DNA from: Onthovicinus sp900555545
Lineage (GTDB): Bacteria; Bacillota; Clostridia; Oscillospirales; Acutalibacteraceae
Direction of reading: 5' to 3'
Length of the DNA: 64,000 nt
Assembly (NCBI GenBank): GCA_949296915.1
Contig: CASFPX010000007.1
Span: 62,001 to 126,000 of the forward strand
Shown here: positions 17,292-24,908 of the stretch, piece by piece
How positions within the stretch are numbered: the first letter of the stretch is position 1
Layout: every line of letters starts with the position of its first letter
Translations under genes and position numbers: made by a program
Notes under the pieces: model-generated
Told to the model about the DNA's origin: nothing
Database searches by the model: none
The model's input: only the letters and a program-made list of their open reading frames with translations

Positions 17292-17441
17292 ATGAAAAAG
17301 ACGTCAAAGACCGCAAACACTTTTGGCAAAGCACTTGCCAGAACAGCCCTCAAGATCGGAATCATCTCGGCGGGATCTGCCTGCCGGTGGGGGTTTTATC
17401 AGAATAAGGTGCCGGAAAAAATGTCAACCTACATAAAATGA
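17292..17441 (+). CDS. agrD: AgrD-like cyclic lactone autoinducer precursor peptide
   Basis: A 49-residue peptide starting at ATG 17292 behind AGGAGGAAAGAATC. It has a basic amphipathic N-terminal helix (MKKTSKTANTFGKALART), a hydrophobic stretch and then SACRWGFYQNKVPEKM. A Cys followed by aromatic residues and a YQxxxPExx tail is the pattern of clostridial AgrD precursors, where AgrB joins the Cys to the C-terminal residue of the excised peptide as a thiolactone. It lies directly after a linked AgrA/AgrC-type pair. AgrB is absent from the window and would have to be supplied elsewhere. Confidence 0.75.
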   Translation: MKKTSKTANTFGKALARTALKIGIISAGSACRWGFYQNKVPEKMSTYIK

Positions 17442-17472
17442 CACCCCTTTTTAAGGAACGGAGGAGATTCCA

Positions 17473-17520
17473 ATGGGTCAGGAAATTTTAGGAGGGAACA
17501 AAAACTTAGCGAGATCATAA
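17473..17520 (+). CDS. Possible 15-residue peptide ORF
   Basis: A very short frame (MGQEILGGNKNLARS) starts at ATG 17473 with GGAGGAG seven bases upstream and ends at TAA 17520, between the AgrD-like and bacteriocin-like genes. The ribosome site is stronger than chance would give, but the peptide is too short to judge. It could be a leader that couples translation, a second signal peptide, or nothing. Confidence 0.3.
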   Translation: MGQEILGGNKNLARS

Positions 17521-17541
17521 TATAGAAAGGTAGGATTTATC

Positions 17542-18195
17542 ATGGCGAAAAAAATTACAAGCATTGCTCTGGCGATGATTCTGATTATCACATGTTCACT
17601 GGGAGCAACGACAGCGCTTGCCGCTGAAAGCAACGACAATACAGGCCAAAACGAAACGATCGCGATCGACGGTTCGGTGTACGCGTTTGAAGAGTCCTAC
17701 TACAACGGGATGCCGGCAACATATATCAACAACCTGACCGAAAATACCCGGGATGTCGTGTACTACGATAAAGCGACCGGGACTGTCTATTGGAATGGTA
17801 CACCGATAGCCTATGTAGAAAAGGTGTCCACCGATGAAGTAACAACGTCCTTGTCCAATGCGATACCGCTTGCAAATAACGATGATTATTGGATTTATCA
17901 CGACACTTCAACTCATACCATATCTTGGCCAGAAATTAAAGCTTTCCAAATTGGAGTCATCGTTGTTGGTACAGCTATTGCTGCTGCTCTCCCTGGCATA
18001 ACTGCTGTACAAGTCATCTCAGCTGTGGGAATTTTTGCTTTAAATGAGATCGCCGATACCTGTGAGGGTGGGACTCTAACATGCGTAGGATATTCACATG
18101 TGTTGAATGACGGAACCATCCAATTTCGATTTGATTGGTCTTTTACTGCCACAACCGGAAAAACTTATGGTCCATTCAGTACTTATCAGCTTTAA
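17542..18195 (+). CDS. Secreted bacteriocin-like protein (tentatively geobacillin-26-like)
   Basis: A 217-residue exported protein: signal peptide KKITSIALAMILIITCSLG ending near TTALAAES, a ~110-residue beta-rich region, a hydrophobic alanine-rich helix pair (IGVIVVGTAIAAALPGITAV, ISAVGIFALNEI), two cysteines (DTCEGGTLTC) able to form a disulfide and a C-terminal beta segment ending in an aromatic-rich tail. It resembles large unmodified bacteriocins such as the geobacillin-26 group, but I cannot confirm homology. The 3' half is more AT-rich than neighbouring genes, suggesting transfer. AGAAAGG precedes ATG 17542. It is placed in an agr-like locus, as expected for a quorum-controlled effector. 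Confidence 0.5.
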   Translation: MAKKITSIALAMILIITCSLGATTALAAESNDNTGQNETIAIDGSVYAFEESYYNGMPATYINNLTENTRDVVYYDKATGTVYWNGTPIAYVEKVSTDEVTTSLSNAIPLANNDDYWIYHDTSTHTISWPEIKAFQIGVIVVGTAIAAALPGITAVQVISAVGIFALNEIADTCEGGTLTCVGYSHVLNDGTIQFRFDWSFTATTGKTYGPFSTYQL

Positions 18196-18228
18196 TACTG
18201 AAATATATGGAACAGCAGGTGATTTAAA

Positions 18229-18675
18229 ATGATCCATAGACGGACAGCGCGGATTTTGTCATTGTGTATATCCCTTCTGCTGGTACTCCTCTGGGGCGGC
18301 ACAATGCTCTTTTGGGGTGAAGATACCGTTATGCAAAACGATGCGCTGCGCTTCATCCACCGCGCCGGCTCCTACATGATCTTCGACGTGATCCTGCTCA
18401 CCTCGTTCGCCCTCTACCAGTGCTGCAAGAGGCATGAAGAAGCAGCCAAACGGGAGGCCACGGTGCACACGCTTTTGGCCGGAATCGCGTTTGCGGTTGC
18501 TCTTGCGTGGAGCTGCGCGACATTTTTGCTCGGCGAGGCGGTTATCTTTCAGTCCACGGCTTGGAAAATCGGTTGGTTTTGCATCCCGCTGGTCTTTTTC
18601 ATCGTTGAATCCGCGATAGACCACCACCTCCACCCTGCTCCCGGCGGGAAAAAGGATGTGCCCCCAGATAGATAA
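18229..18675 (+). CDS. Four-helix membrane protein, candidate immunity protein
   Basis: A 148-residue protein with four hydrophobic segments (around residues 10-28, 44-62, 78-100 and 112-130) and short basic loops, with cytoplasmic tails. It starts 34 bases after the bacteriocin-like gene and ends the unit. Small multi-spanning proteins in this position commonly protect the producer from its own bacteriocin. That role is inferred from location and topology only. AGCAGGTGA precedes ATG 18229. Confidence 0.55.
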   Translation: MIHRRTARILSLCISLLLVLLWGGTMLFWGEDTVMQNDALRFIHRAGSYMIFDVILLTSFALYQCCKRHEEAAKREATVHTLLAGIAFAVALAWSCATFLLGEAVIFQSTAWKIGWFCIPLVFFIVESAIDHHLHPAPGGKKDVPPDR

Positions 18676-18757
18676 TATGGACTCTGTCACCATAAAAGTA
18701 TTTGTACTGGATGTGATCCACCTCATAATTGAACCGGACTTGTAACGAATACCACAA

Positions 18758-18800
18758 AAAGCCACAGTGGACGTCAATTTATTACGCCCACTGCGGCTTT
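18758..18800. terminator. Hairpin closing the bacteriocin-like unit
   Basis: Sixteen-base arms (AAAGCCACAGTGGACG and its near complement) with two A-C mismatches on the plus strand that become G-U pairs on the minus strand. The plus-strand tail is TTTGTCTTT; the minus-strand tail has five T residues. It likely separates the bacteriocin-like genes from marR. Confidence 0.65.
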
Positions 18801-18832
18801 GTCTTTGGTATCCATCTGTTTTATTGTCCCCC

Positions 18833-18880
18833 TTGACTTTAATCCGAATTCGAATTATAATACAATACGATTTCGGATTA
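18833..18880 (+). promoter_or_regulatory. marR promoter with inverted-repeat operator
   Basis: TTGACT at 18833-18838 and TATAAT at 18856-18861, spaced 17. The nine-base arms TAATCCGAA (18840-18848) and TTCGGATTA (18872-18880) flank the -10, with a smaller AATTCGAATT palindrome between. This fits autorepression by the MarR protein encoded 19 bases downstream. Confidence 0.8.
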
Positions 18881-18898
18881 TATGGCAGGGGGATTGCA

Positions 18899-19378
18899 AT
18901 GGCACAAACTTATCGGAGTGAGCTGCGCCGCTTTTTTGCGGCGCAGAATAAAATCGACGGCCTGTACGATCTGTTCGCCAAACGGTTGGGGACAAACGGA
19001 AACCATTTGGCGCTGTTTTACGCGCTGGACGACGGCGCGCCGCACTCCCAAAAGCAGATCAGCGACGAGTGGATGATCCCACGGACCACGATCAATACGA
19101 TCGTGCGGGAGTATGTGGACAAGGGATACATCACCCTGCTCCACACGGATCACTCCAAGGAGAAGCAGATTTCCCTCACGGACAGCGGCCGGGAATATGC
19201 GCAGCGGCTGCTGCAAACCATCTATGATGCGGAGGAGCGCGCCATGGCGGAGACCATCGCCACCGCAGGCAGTGGATTCATCACCGCCGCCGAGCAGTTT
19301 GCGGATCACCTGCAAATTCATTTTCAGCAGGCTGCTCCCGAAAATTCTAAAATGGAGAAAAGAATGAAGCATGAATAA
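18899..19378 (+). CDS. MarR-family transcriptional regulator
   Basis: A 159-residue winged-helix regulator: helical dimer ends plus the DNA-binding core (ISDEWMIPRTTINTIVREYVDKGYI, then wing HTDHSKEKQISLTDSGRE). The typical MarR length and fold are present. ATG 18899 is chosen for AGGGGG eight bases upstream. It overlaps the MATE transporter gene by eight bases, so the two form an operon, and its own promoter contains an inverted repeat. The likely role is ligand-relieved repression of the transporter. Confidence 0.88.
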   Translation: MAQTYRSELRRFFAAQNKIDGLYDLFAKRLGTNGNHLALFYALDDGAPHSQKQISDEWMIPRTTINTIVREYVDKGYITLLHTDHSKEKQISLTDSGREYAQRLLQTIYDAEERAMAETIATAGSGFITAAEQFADHLQIHFQQAAPENSKMEKRMKHE

Positions 19379-20714
19379 TTCCTATCAACTGTTTGTCCAT
19401 ACGCCGCCGGTCAAGCTGTTTTTTATTGCGGCGCTGCCCGGGGCGATCAGTATGCTCGCCTCCTCCCTCTACGGCCTGCTCGACGGCGTCTTTGTGGGCC
19501 GGATCCTGGGGGAAACTTGTTTTGCGGCGATCAACCTCGCCTTTCCCTTTGTGGTTATCAACTTCTCCCTGGCGGATCTGATCGGCGTCGGTTCCGCCGT
19601 GCCGATCTCCATTGCGCTGGGTAAAAAAGACAACGCGCAGGCCAACAACATCTTCACCTGCGCCTGCCTGATGATTGTGGCAACAGGATTTGCCATCGGA
19701 GCGGTACTGTATGTTTCTGCTCCCGCTCTCCTCACCGTACTGGGGGCAGAGGGGGAACTAGCCGCACTGGCCGTACAGTATATGCGCGTCTATGCGGTCT
19801 GCTCACCGGTGACGACGATCATTTTTGCAATGGACAATTACCTGCGCATCTGCGGCCAGATCCGCCCCAGCATGTGGCTGAACATCTTTATGTCCGTTTT
19901 AACCGCTGTACTGGAGTTCACGTTCCTCTATGTATTCCGCTGGGGCATCTGGGGGGCCGCGCTCGCGACTTGCCTGGGGATGCTTGTATGCGCGCTGATC
20001 GCGTTCTATCCCTTCGCCCGCGGCAAGCTGCTGCTGCGCCTGTGCCGGCCGCATTTTACCGTACCGATGGTCCGTCAGATCCTCGCCTGCGGTGTGCCAA
20101 ACTTTTTGAACAATATCGCTGGACGCATCACGTCCATTGTGATGAATATGGCGCTGATCCGATTGGGCGGCGAGAGCGCCGTCTCCGTCTACGGTGTATT
20201 GATGTACGCGGGCGAAATCGTCCAACCGATGCTGTACGGTGTGTGCGACTCCCTCCAGCCTGCGGTTGGCTACAACTGGGGCGCTCAGAAATATAACCGG
20301 GTCAAGGCCATTGAAAAATGCTGCTTTGTGGCCGGAGCGGTCATCTCTATCTCACTGTCCCTATGCGCGCTGGTCTTTCCGGCCCAGATCGTGGGATTAT
20401 TTATCGGATCGGAAGATACCGCCTTAATCGAAATGGGCGCTTTCGCCATGCAGCTTTTCTGCCTCACCTACCTGACGCGCTGGTTCTCCTTTGCCACCCA
20501 GAGCTACATGACCGCCGTGGAAAAACCGTTGCCGGCATCGGTCATATCCGTATCCACAGCGCTCGTATTCCCCGTGCTGCTGCTCGCTGTACTCTGGCCA
20601 CTGGGCCTGACCGGTATCTGGCTCAACTCCACCCTATCGGCCGTTCTTGCGGCAGCGCTCGCGGCGGTTATCCTGATCCGGTTCCGCCGCGAGATGCGTC
20701 AGAAAATGCAATAA
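19371..20714 (+). CDS. MATE-family multidrug efflux transporter
   Basis: A 447-residue membrane protein with about twelve helices and MATE features (PGAISMLASSLYGLLDGVFVGR, repeated in the second half as NNIAGRITSIVMNMALIRLGG). MATE proteins export cationic drugs and metabolites using Na+ or H+ gradients. Length matches the family. It is translationally coupled to the MarR gene and ends at a strong terminator, so expression should follow the MarR operator. Substrate unknown. Confidence 0.9.
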   Translation: MNNSYQLFVHTPPVKLFFIAALPGAISMLASSLYGLLDGVFVGRILGETCFAAINLAFPFVVINFSLADLIGVGSAVPISIALGKKDNAQANNIFTCACLMIVATGFAIGAVLYVSAPALLTVLGAEGELAALAVQYMRVYAVCSPVTTIIFAMDNYLRICGQIRPSMWLNIFMSVLTAVLEFTFLYVFRWGIWGAALATCLGMLVCALIAFYPFARGKLLLRLCRPHFTVPMVRQILACGVPNFLNNIAGRITSIVMNMALIRLGGESAVSVYGVLMYAGEIVQPMLYGVCDSLQPAVGYNWGAQKYNRVKAIEKCCFVAGAVISISLSLCALVFPAQIVGLFIGSEDTALIEMGAFAMQLFCLTYLTRWFSFATQSYMTAVEKPLPASVISVSTALVFPVLLLAVLWPLGLTGIWLNSTLSAVLAAALAAVILIRFRREMRQKMQ

Positions 20715-20715
20715 T

Positions 20716-20760
20716 AAGGATATCCGTTCTCCCGCAAACAGAGAGAGCGGATATCCTTTT
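20716..20760 (+). terminator. Terminator of marR-MATE operon
   Basis: AAGGATATCCG and CGGATATCCTT arms followed by a T-run, immediately after the MATE stop codon. Confidence 0.9.
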
Positions 20761-21165
20761 CTGCTTTTCGCTTTTCAGTAAAGAGAGAGGTGTCGGACAG
20801 TGCTACAGCCTCCGCCACTATAAAAATGAGCGGTGCGACAGAGAAAATTTTCCCAGACAGATATCATGATGGTCCCCTGCAAAATCCTGCGTACAGCAAA
20901 ACGATTTGTATTCTCTTTTTGCGCCGTACTGTGGTATAATAAAATAAACACGCTTGATACGAGATAGGTGCACAAATCAGCCTGTACGGTTGATGATATG
21001 TCGCAATAAAATGCAATATTGGGAACAAAAGTTAAAACTGCTATTTTTTCGGACTGTCACTGTCATTTGCTGCTGACTGTACGCATAGCTATCATTAAAC
21101 TGTTTCAAGTGGGACAGCCCTTATCAGGAAACGGTCATCATCCGTGTATTATGGGAGGAATGAAT
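20761..21165. other. Intergenic region before the methyltransferase gene
   Basis: About 400 bases without a credible gene. TATAAT at 20935-20940 could be a -10 for a long leader of the methyltransferase, but no good -35 precedes it. No riboswitch or tRNA pattern was recognised. Confidence 0.4.
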
Positions 21166-21915
21166 ATGGACTACCAAAAAGAAAATTCTAAAATAATAGA
21201 TAAATGGTGCTCGGAAGGATGGAAATATGGGCAGCTTATTTCGCACGAAGCGTACCAACGGGCCTTAGAGGGTAATTGGAATGTATGTTTGACTCCGACA
21301 AAATTTGTTCCTCATGAATGGTTCGGCGATTTAAAAGGAAAAAAGCTGTTGGGACTGGCCAGCGGTGGCGGGCAGCAAATTCCGATTTTCAACGCGTTGG
21401 GGGCACAGTGCACGGTTTTGGACTATTCATCTAAGCAGTGCGAGAGTGAACATATGGTTGCGCAACGGGAAAATTACCATGTGGAGATCATACAGGCAGA
21501 TATGACTCAAAAATTACCATTCCCGGACGAGACCTTTGATATCATCTTCCATCCAGTATCCAATTCCTATATTGAAAAGGTTGAGCCGGTTTTTCAAGAA
21601 TGTTATCGTGTCTTAAAAAAGAATGGCATATTTCTTGGCGGATATGATATTGGAATTGATTACGCCTTTGACAATCGGAAAGGAAAAATAAGACATCCGT
21701 TGCCGTTCAATCCTCTGGCAGATCCGAAACTGTACAAGGAGTGCGTCAAAAATAATTTAGGGATTCAATTTTCACATACCATCGAGGAGCAAATCGGGGG
21801 GCAGTTACGGGCTGGATTTCAATTAACCCATTTGTACGAAGACACCGACGGAGAGGGGCTTTTACATGAATATAATATCCCCTCTTATATTGCAACGCGT
21901 TGTATAAAAATTTAA
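21166..21915 (+). CDS. Class I SAM-dependent methyltransferase
   Basis: A 249-residue protein with the Rossmann methyltransferase core: motif I LLGLASGGGQQIP, acidic strand CTVLDYSSKQ, motif near IIQADMTQKLPFPDETFD and FHPVSNSYIEKVEPVFQECYRVLKKNG. This is the Methyltransf_11 type; the substrate is not indicated. ATG 21166 is preferred over in-frame starts upstream because GGAGGA lies six bases before it. The gene is less GC-rich than most neighbours. It is followed by grpB-like without obvious coupling. Confidence 0.85.
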   Translation: MDYQKENSKIIDKWCSEGWKYGQLISHEAYQRALEGNWNVCLTPTKFVPHEWFGDLKGKKLLGLASGGGQQIPIFNALGAQCTVLDYSSKQCESEHMVAQRENYHVEIIQADMTQKLPFPDETFDIIFHPVSNSYIEKVEPVFQECYRVLKKNGIFLGGYDIGIDYAFDNRKGKIRHPLPFNPLADPKLYKECVKNNLGIQFSHTIEEQIGGQLRAGFQLTHLYEDTDGEGLLHEYNIPSYIATRCIKI

Positions 21916-21998
21916 ATTCAAAATTGTGGAAACCTGCATTTCCATGCTTGTTCTTATGTTCAATCGGAAGGATCGACAACGTGAAAGGAGTCGCGATC

Positions 21999-22532
21999 AT
22001 GGCACAACATATCCGTGTAGTCGATTATAATCCGCAATGGCCGCAGCTGTTCCGGCAGGAGGCGGAGAAAATCCGCGCGATCCTCGGGGACAATGCCGTG
22101 GCAATCCATCACATCGGCAGTACGGCTGTCCCGGGTCTCAAGGCCAAACCAATCATCGATATCCTGCCCGTAGTTCGGGAATTGGCGCCGGTCGATGCGC
22201 TGAATGGGCAATTCGAAGCGCTGGGATATGAATGCCTGGGCGAGTTCGGTATCCCGGGCCGCCGGTATTACCGCAAGGGCGGAGATGACCGCACTCATCA
22301 GATCCACCTCTTTTCTGCTCAGAGTGAAGCGGAGATCCGTCGCCATCTGGCATTCCGGGACTATCTGCGCAGCCATCCGCAGGCGGCGGCCGCCTACGGT
22401 GAACTTAAAGGCAAACTGGCCGCCCGCTATCCGGAGGACATCAACGGCTACTGCGACGGCAAAGCCCCGTTTGTCCAATCGCTGGAGCAGGTCGCGCTGC
22501 ACTGGTATGAGCGGCAAGAAACCGAGAATTAG
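21999..22532 (+). CDS. GrpB-family (UPF0157) nucleotidyltransferase-fold protein
   Basis: A 177-residue protein with the GrpB signature HIGSTAVPGLKAKPIIDILPVV, which includes the GST and Asp residues of the nucleotidyltransferase fold, and later HLFSAQSE and FRDYLRSHP. The biochemical role of the family is not established, with a link to dephospho-CoA kinase in some fused proteins. GAAAGGAG precedes ATG 21999. It ends at a terminator just before the CIRCE element. Confidence 0.85.
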   Translation: MAQHIRVVDYNPQWPQLFRQEAEKIRAILGDNAVAIHHIGSTAVPGLKAKPIIDILPVVRELAPVDALNGQFEALGYECLGEFGIPGRRYYRKGGDDRTHQIHLFSAQSEAEIRRHLAFRDYLRSHPQAAAAYGELKGKLAARYPEDINGYCDGKAPFVQSLEQVALHWYERQETEN

Positions 22533-22535
22533 AGT

Positions 22536-22566
22536 AAAAGCATCTGCCATGGCAGGTGCTTTTTTG
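22536..22566 (+). terminator. Terminator of the grpB-like gene
   Basis: AAAAGCATCTGCC and GGCAGGTGCTTTT form a stem with a two-base loop region and six T residues. Confidence 0.85.
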
Positions 22567-22581
22567 ACTCCCAACAAAGAA

Positions 22582-22608
22582 TTAGCACTCTAAATATAAG
22601 AGTGCTAA
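22582..22608 (+). promoter_or_regulatory. CIRCE element (HrcA operator)
   Basis: TTAGCACTC, nine bases, GAGTGCTAA: a perfect match to the CIRCE inverted repeat that the HrcA repressor binds. It sits 156 bases upstream of hsp20. Promoter hexamers around it are unclear (TTGACT at 22564 or TATACT at 22660). Confidence 0.95.
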
Positions 22609-22763
22609 TTCTTTACATATTATTCATTTCCCATCCGATCTTTTTTCATAAATCCTGAGTATACTTATAGTCAGAAGGTCAGGGAAAGACAGAAAGGGGT
22701 TCCCCCTCCGGAAGTCCCCCAAAGCCCGAAAATATATAACATAACTTTTAGGAGGTTTTAATT

Positions 22764-23189
22764 ATGTTTGACATGATGCCTTTTGAACACAGCAATAACA
22801 GTATGGAACGCTTCTTTGACTCCTTCTTCGGCAATGCTTTTAACGGCTTGAGCAGCTTTGGCGGCGGCCGTACGGACATTATCGATAAGGGCAAGAATTA
22901 CGTCCTGCAGGCGGAGATGCCCGGATTTGAGAAGGGGGATATCTCCATCGACATCAACGATGATATCCTGACGATCAAAGCGGAGCACAACTCGCAAAAC
23001 GACGAGAAGAACGACAAGGGCGAATTTATCCGCCGCGAGCGCTCCTATGGTTCGTATGTCCGCTCCTTCAATGTGTCCGGTGTGAACACAGATCAGATCA
23101 GCGCCTCTTATAACAACGGCATCCTGGAGCTGGTGATGCCCAAAAAGGAGCCGCAGGCGCCCCAGGGCACACACATCGACATCAATTGA
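22764..23189 (+). CDS. Hsp20 small heat-shock protein
   Basis: A 141-residue alpha-crystallin-type chaperone that holds unfolding proteins. The domain runs from ~30 to 130: DIIDKGKNYVLQAEMPGF, DISIDINDDILTIKAEH, RRERSYGSYVRSFNV, ISASYNNGILELVMPK. The short N-terminal arm has the usual FDSFFGNAF hydrophobic pattern. AGGAGG precedes ATG 22764. The upstream CIRCE places it under HrcA, and a terminator follows. Confidence 0.95.
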   Translation: MFDMMPFEHSNNSMERFFDSFFGNAFNGLSSFGGGRTDIIDKGKNYVLQAEMPGFEKGDISIDINDDILTIKAEHNSQNDEKNDKGEFIRRERSYGSYVRSFNVSGVNTDQISASYNNGILELVMPKKEPQAPQGTHIDIN

Positions 23190-23254
23190 AAAGAACGGGA
23201 GCACAAGAGCTTCCTGCAAAAACTCAAGGCGAAGCTGAAACATGCATAGCCGAA

Positions 23255-23284
23255 AGGCCGGGAACTGCGGTTCCCGGCCTTTTC
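23255..23284 (+). terminator. Terminator of hsp20
   Basis: AGGCCGGGAAC and GTTCCCGGCCT arms followed by four T residues. Confidence 0.9.
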
Positions 23285-23369
23285 TATATTTCCACTCCCG
23301 AACGGCTATGGAAAAACGGCGGCAGTTATGTTACAATAAATTCAAGTATATTTTTACAGGATGTTTTTT

Positions 23370-24089
23370 ATGAACATTGCAATCTGTGATGACGAGCAGG
23401 CACAGCTCGATTTCCTGTGCGCGTGCGTCAAAAATTGGGGAGAAAAACGAAAAATCGACTGCAGCGTCTTCGCCTTTCAGAGCGCGAACGCCCTATGGAT
23501 GGAGTATGAAACAGAGCGGTACGACCTCGCCCTTTTAGATATCCAGATGCCGGGGCAGAGCGGCATGGAGCTGGCCGCGGAGCTGCGCCGCCGCAATGAC
23601 GATATCGGGATTATTTTTATCACCGGTATTGCGGATCAGATGGCGCAGGGCTACGATGTGGACGCCATCCACTATCTGCTAAAGCCGGTGGCGGAACCCA
23701 AACTGTTCGAAGTGCTGGACCGGGCATTAGCACGCATGGGGGTGCAGGAGAAAAAACTCCTGTTCAAGGGCAAGGGGGACGAGACGGTCGCCGTGCCGGA
23801 GCATGAGGTGGAGTATCTCGAGGCGCGCTCGCACGATACGATCCTCGCCTGCGCGGGCGGCGACTTTCAGCTGCCCGTATCCTTTGGGGAGGCCGTTTCC
23901 GCATTGCCCGCCGGCCATTTTATCAAGTGCCACCGCTCCTATGTTGTCAACCTGCGCGCGATCCGGCGCATTGGGAAATATGAGATCACGCTCGACAGCG
24001 GCAGGGTGATCCCCGTCAGCCGGCGGCTGTACGGCGATGTGAACCGGGCGTTTATCACATTCTATAAAGGCGGCGGTGATCGATCATGA
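23370..24089 (+). CDS. LytTR-family response regulator, second system
   Basis: A 239-residue regulator with receiver domain (CDDE at 6-9, phospho-acceptor Asp57 in LLDIQMPG, Lys in YLLKPVA) and LytTR domain (VEYLEARSHDTILACAGGDF, HFIKCHRSYVVNLRAI). It overlaps the kinase gene by four bases. A LytTR half-site-like CCGAACGGC lies at 23298-23306 upstream, without a convincing second copy at 21 bases. The best candidate target is the ABC operon just downstream, which has paired repeats. Confidence 0.88.
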   Translation: MNIAICDDEQAQLDFLCACVKNWGEKRKIDCSVFAFQSANALWMEYETERYDLALLDIQMPGQSGMELAAELRRRNDDIGIIFITGIADQMAQGYDVDAIHYLLKPVAEPKLFEVLDRALARMGVQEKKLLFKGKGDETVAVPEHEVEYLEARSHDTILACAGGDFQLPVSFGEAVSALPAGHFIKCHRSYVVNLRAIRRIGKYEITLDSGRVIPVSRRLYGDVNRAFITFYKGGGDRS

Positions 24090-24817
24090 AACTATGGATC
24101 CCTATTGCGGCGGCGATCGTGATCGCGCTCGCCGTGTGCGCTGTTTTTCTGGTGCGGTACCTGATGCGGCGCTATGCGGACAAACGGCTCGATGATTACC
24201 AACGCGAATTACTCGACCGGCACTACGAGGAAGTTGAAAACATGTACCGCCAGGTCCGCGGGTGGCGGCACGACTACAAAAATCATTTGCAGACCATGAA
24301 AGTCCACCTGCAAAACAGGAACTACGATCTGCTGGACGACTACCTGAACACCTTAAACGCGGATCTGATGGAGATTGACACCGTCATCAAGACGGGCAAT
24401 GTGATGGTGGACGCCATCTTAAACAGCAAGCTGACACTGGCCAAGAATAAGAATATCAACGTCAACGCCAGCGCGAGCGTGCCGGAGCAGCTCACCGTCA
24501 GCCAGACGGACCTGTGCGTGATCATCGGGAATCTGATCGACAACGCCATTGAGGCCACGATGGAGTGCACGGACGCCGGGGAGCGCTTTATCCGGGTGTA
24601 TATCGGGGTGTTCAAGGGGCAGCTGTACATCTCCGTGAGCAACTCCGTCGGCGGCAAGATCAACAAACGCGGCCGCGGGGACTACGCCAGCACCAAGGGC
24701 GCCGGGCACGGATTCGGCCTAAAACGCATCGACTCGGTCGTCAAAAAATACGGCGGCTATCTCAACCGGCAGGATGAGGGCGACGTCTTTGCCACGGAGG
24801 TCTTGCTCCCGCTGTGA
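24086..24817 (+). CDS. Short GHKL histidine kinase with one membrane helix
   Basis: A 243-residue kinase with a single N-terminal transmembrane helix, a short coiled linker, H-box GWRHDYKNHLQ with His62, N-box NLIDNAIEA and the glycine-rich GHGFGLKRID loop. It lacks the large membrane sensor domain of AgrC-type kinases, so it probably senses through the single helix or with a partner, perhaps the ABC exporters downstream. Coupled to the regulator by an ATGA overlap. Confidence 0.88.
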   Translation: MKLWIPIAAAIVIALAVCAVFLVRYLMRRYADKRLDDYQRELLDRHYEEVENMYRQVRGWRHDYKNHLQTMKVHLQNRNYDLLDDYLNTLNADLMEIDTVIKTGNVMVDAILNSKLTLAKNKNINVNASASVPEQLTVSQTDLCVIIGNLIDNAIEATMECTDAGERFIRVYIGVFKGQLYISVSNSVGGKINKRGRGDYASTKGAGHGFGLKRIDSVVKKYGGYLNRQDEGDVFATEVLLPL

Positions 24818-24846
24818 CCGTTCGCGCACGGAACGATACCGTTCGT
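24817..24846 (+). promoter_or_regulatory. LytTR-type direct repeats upstream of the ABC operon
   Basis: ACCGTTCGC at 24817-24825 and ACCGTTCGT at 24838-24846 are 21 bases apart. The second copy fits the published LytTR half-site pattern ([TA][AC][CA]GTTN[AG][TG]) at every position. A possible -10 TATGAT lies at 24879-24884. The repeats overlap a hairpin, so they may act in DNA, RNA or both. Confidence 0.6.
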
Positions 24847-24856
24847 GCGTTTTTTG
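24825..24856 (+). terminator. Terminator after the second kinase gene
   Basis: CGCACGGAACG and CGTTCGTGCG pair with one bulged G and are followed by six T residues, eight bases after the kinase stop codon. Confidence 0.75.
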
Positions 24857-24908
24857 TTTTCTCATGATGTTTCCGGTGTATGATAGCAGCAGAGAGGAGA
24901 TGACCAAC

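Noticed and set aside
20941..21165. A riboswitch in front of the methyltransferase gene
   Set aside because: A -10-like TATAAT and a long leader are present, but no known riboswitch core or terminator hairpin could be recognised.
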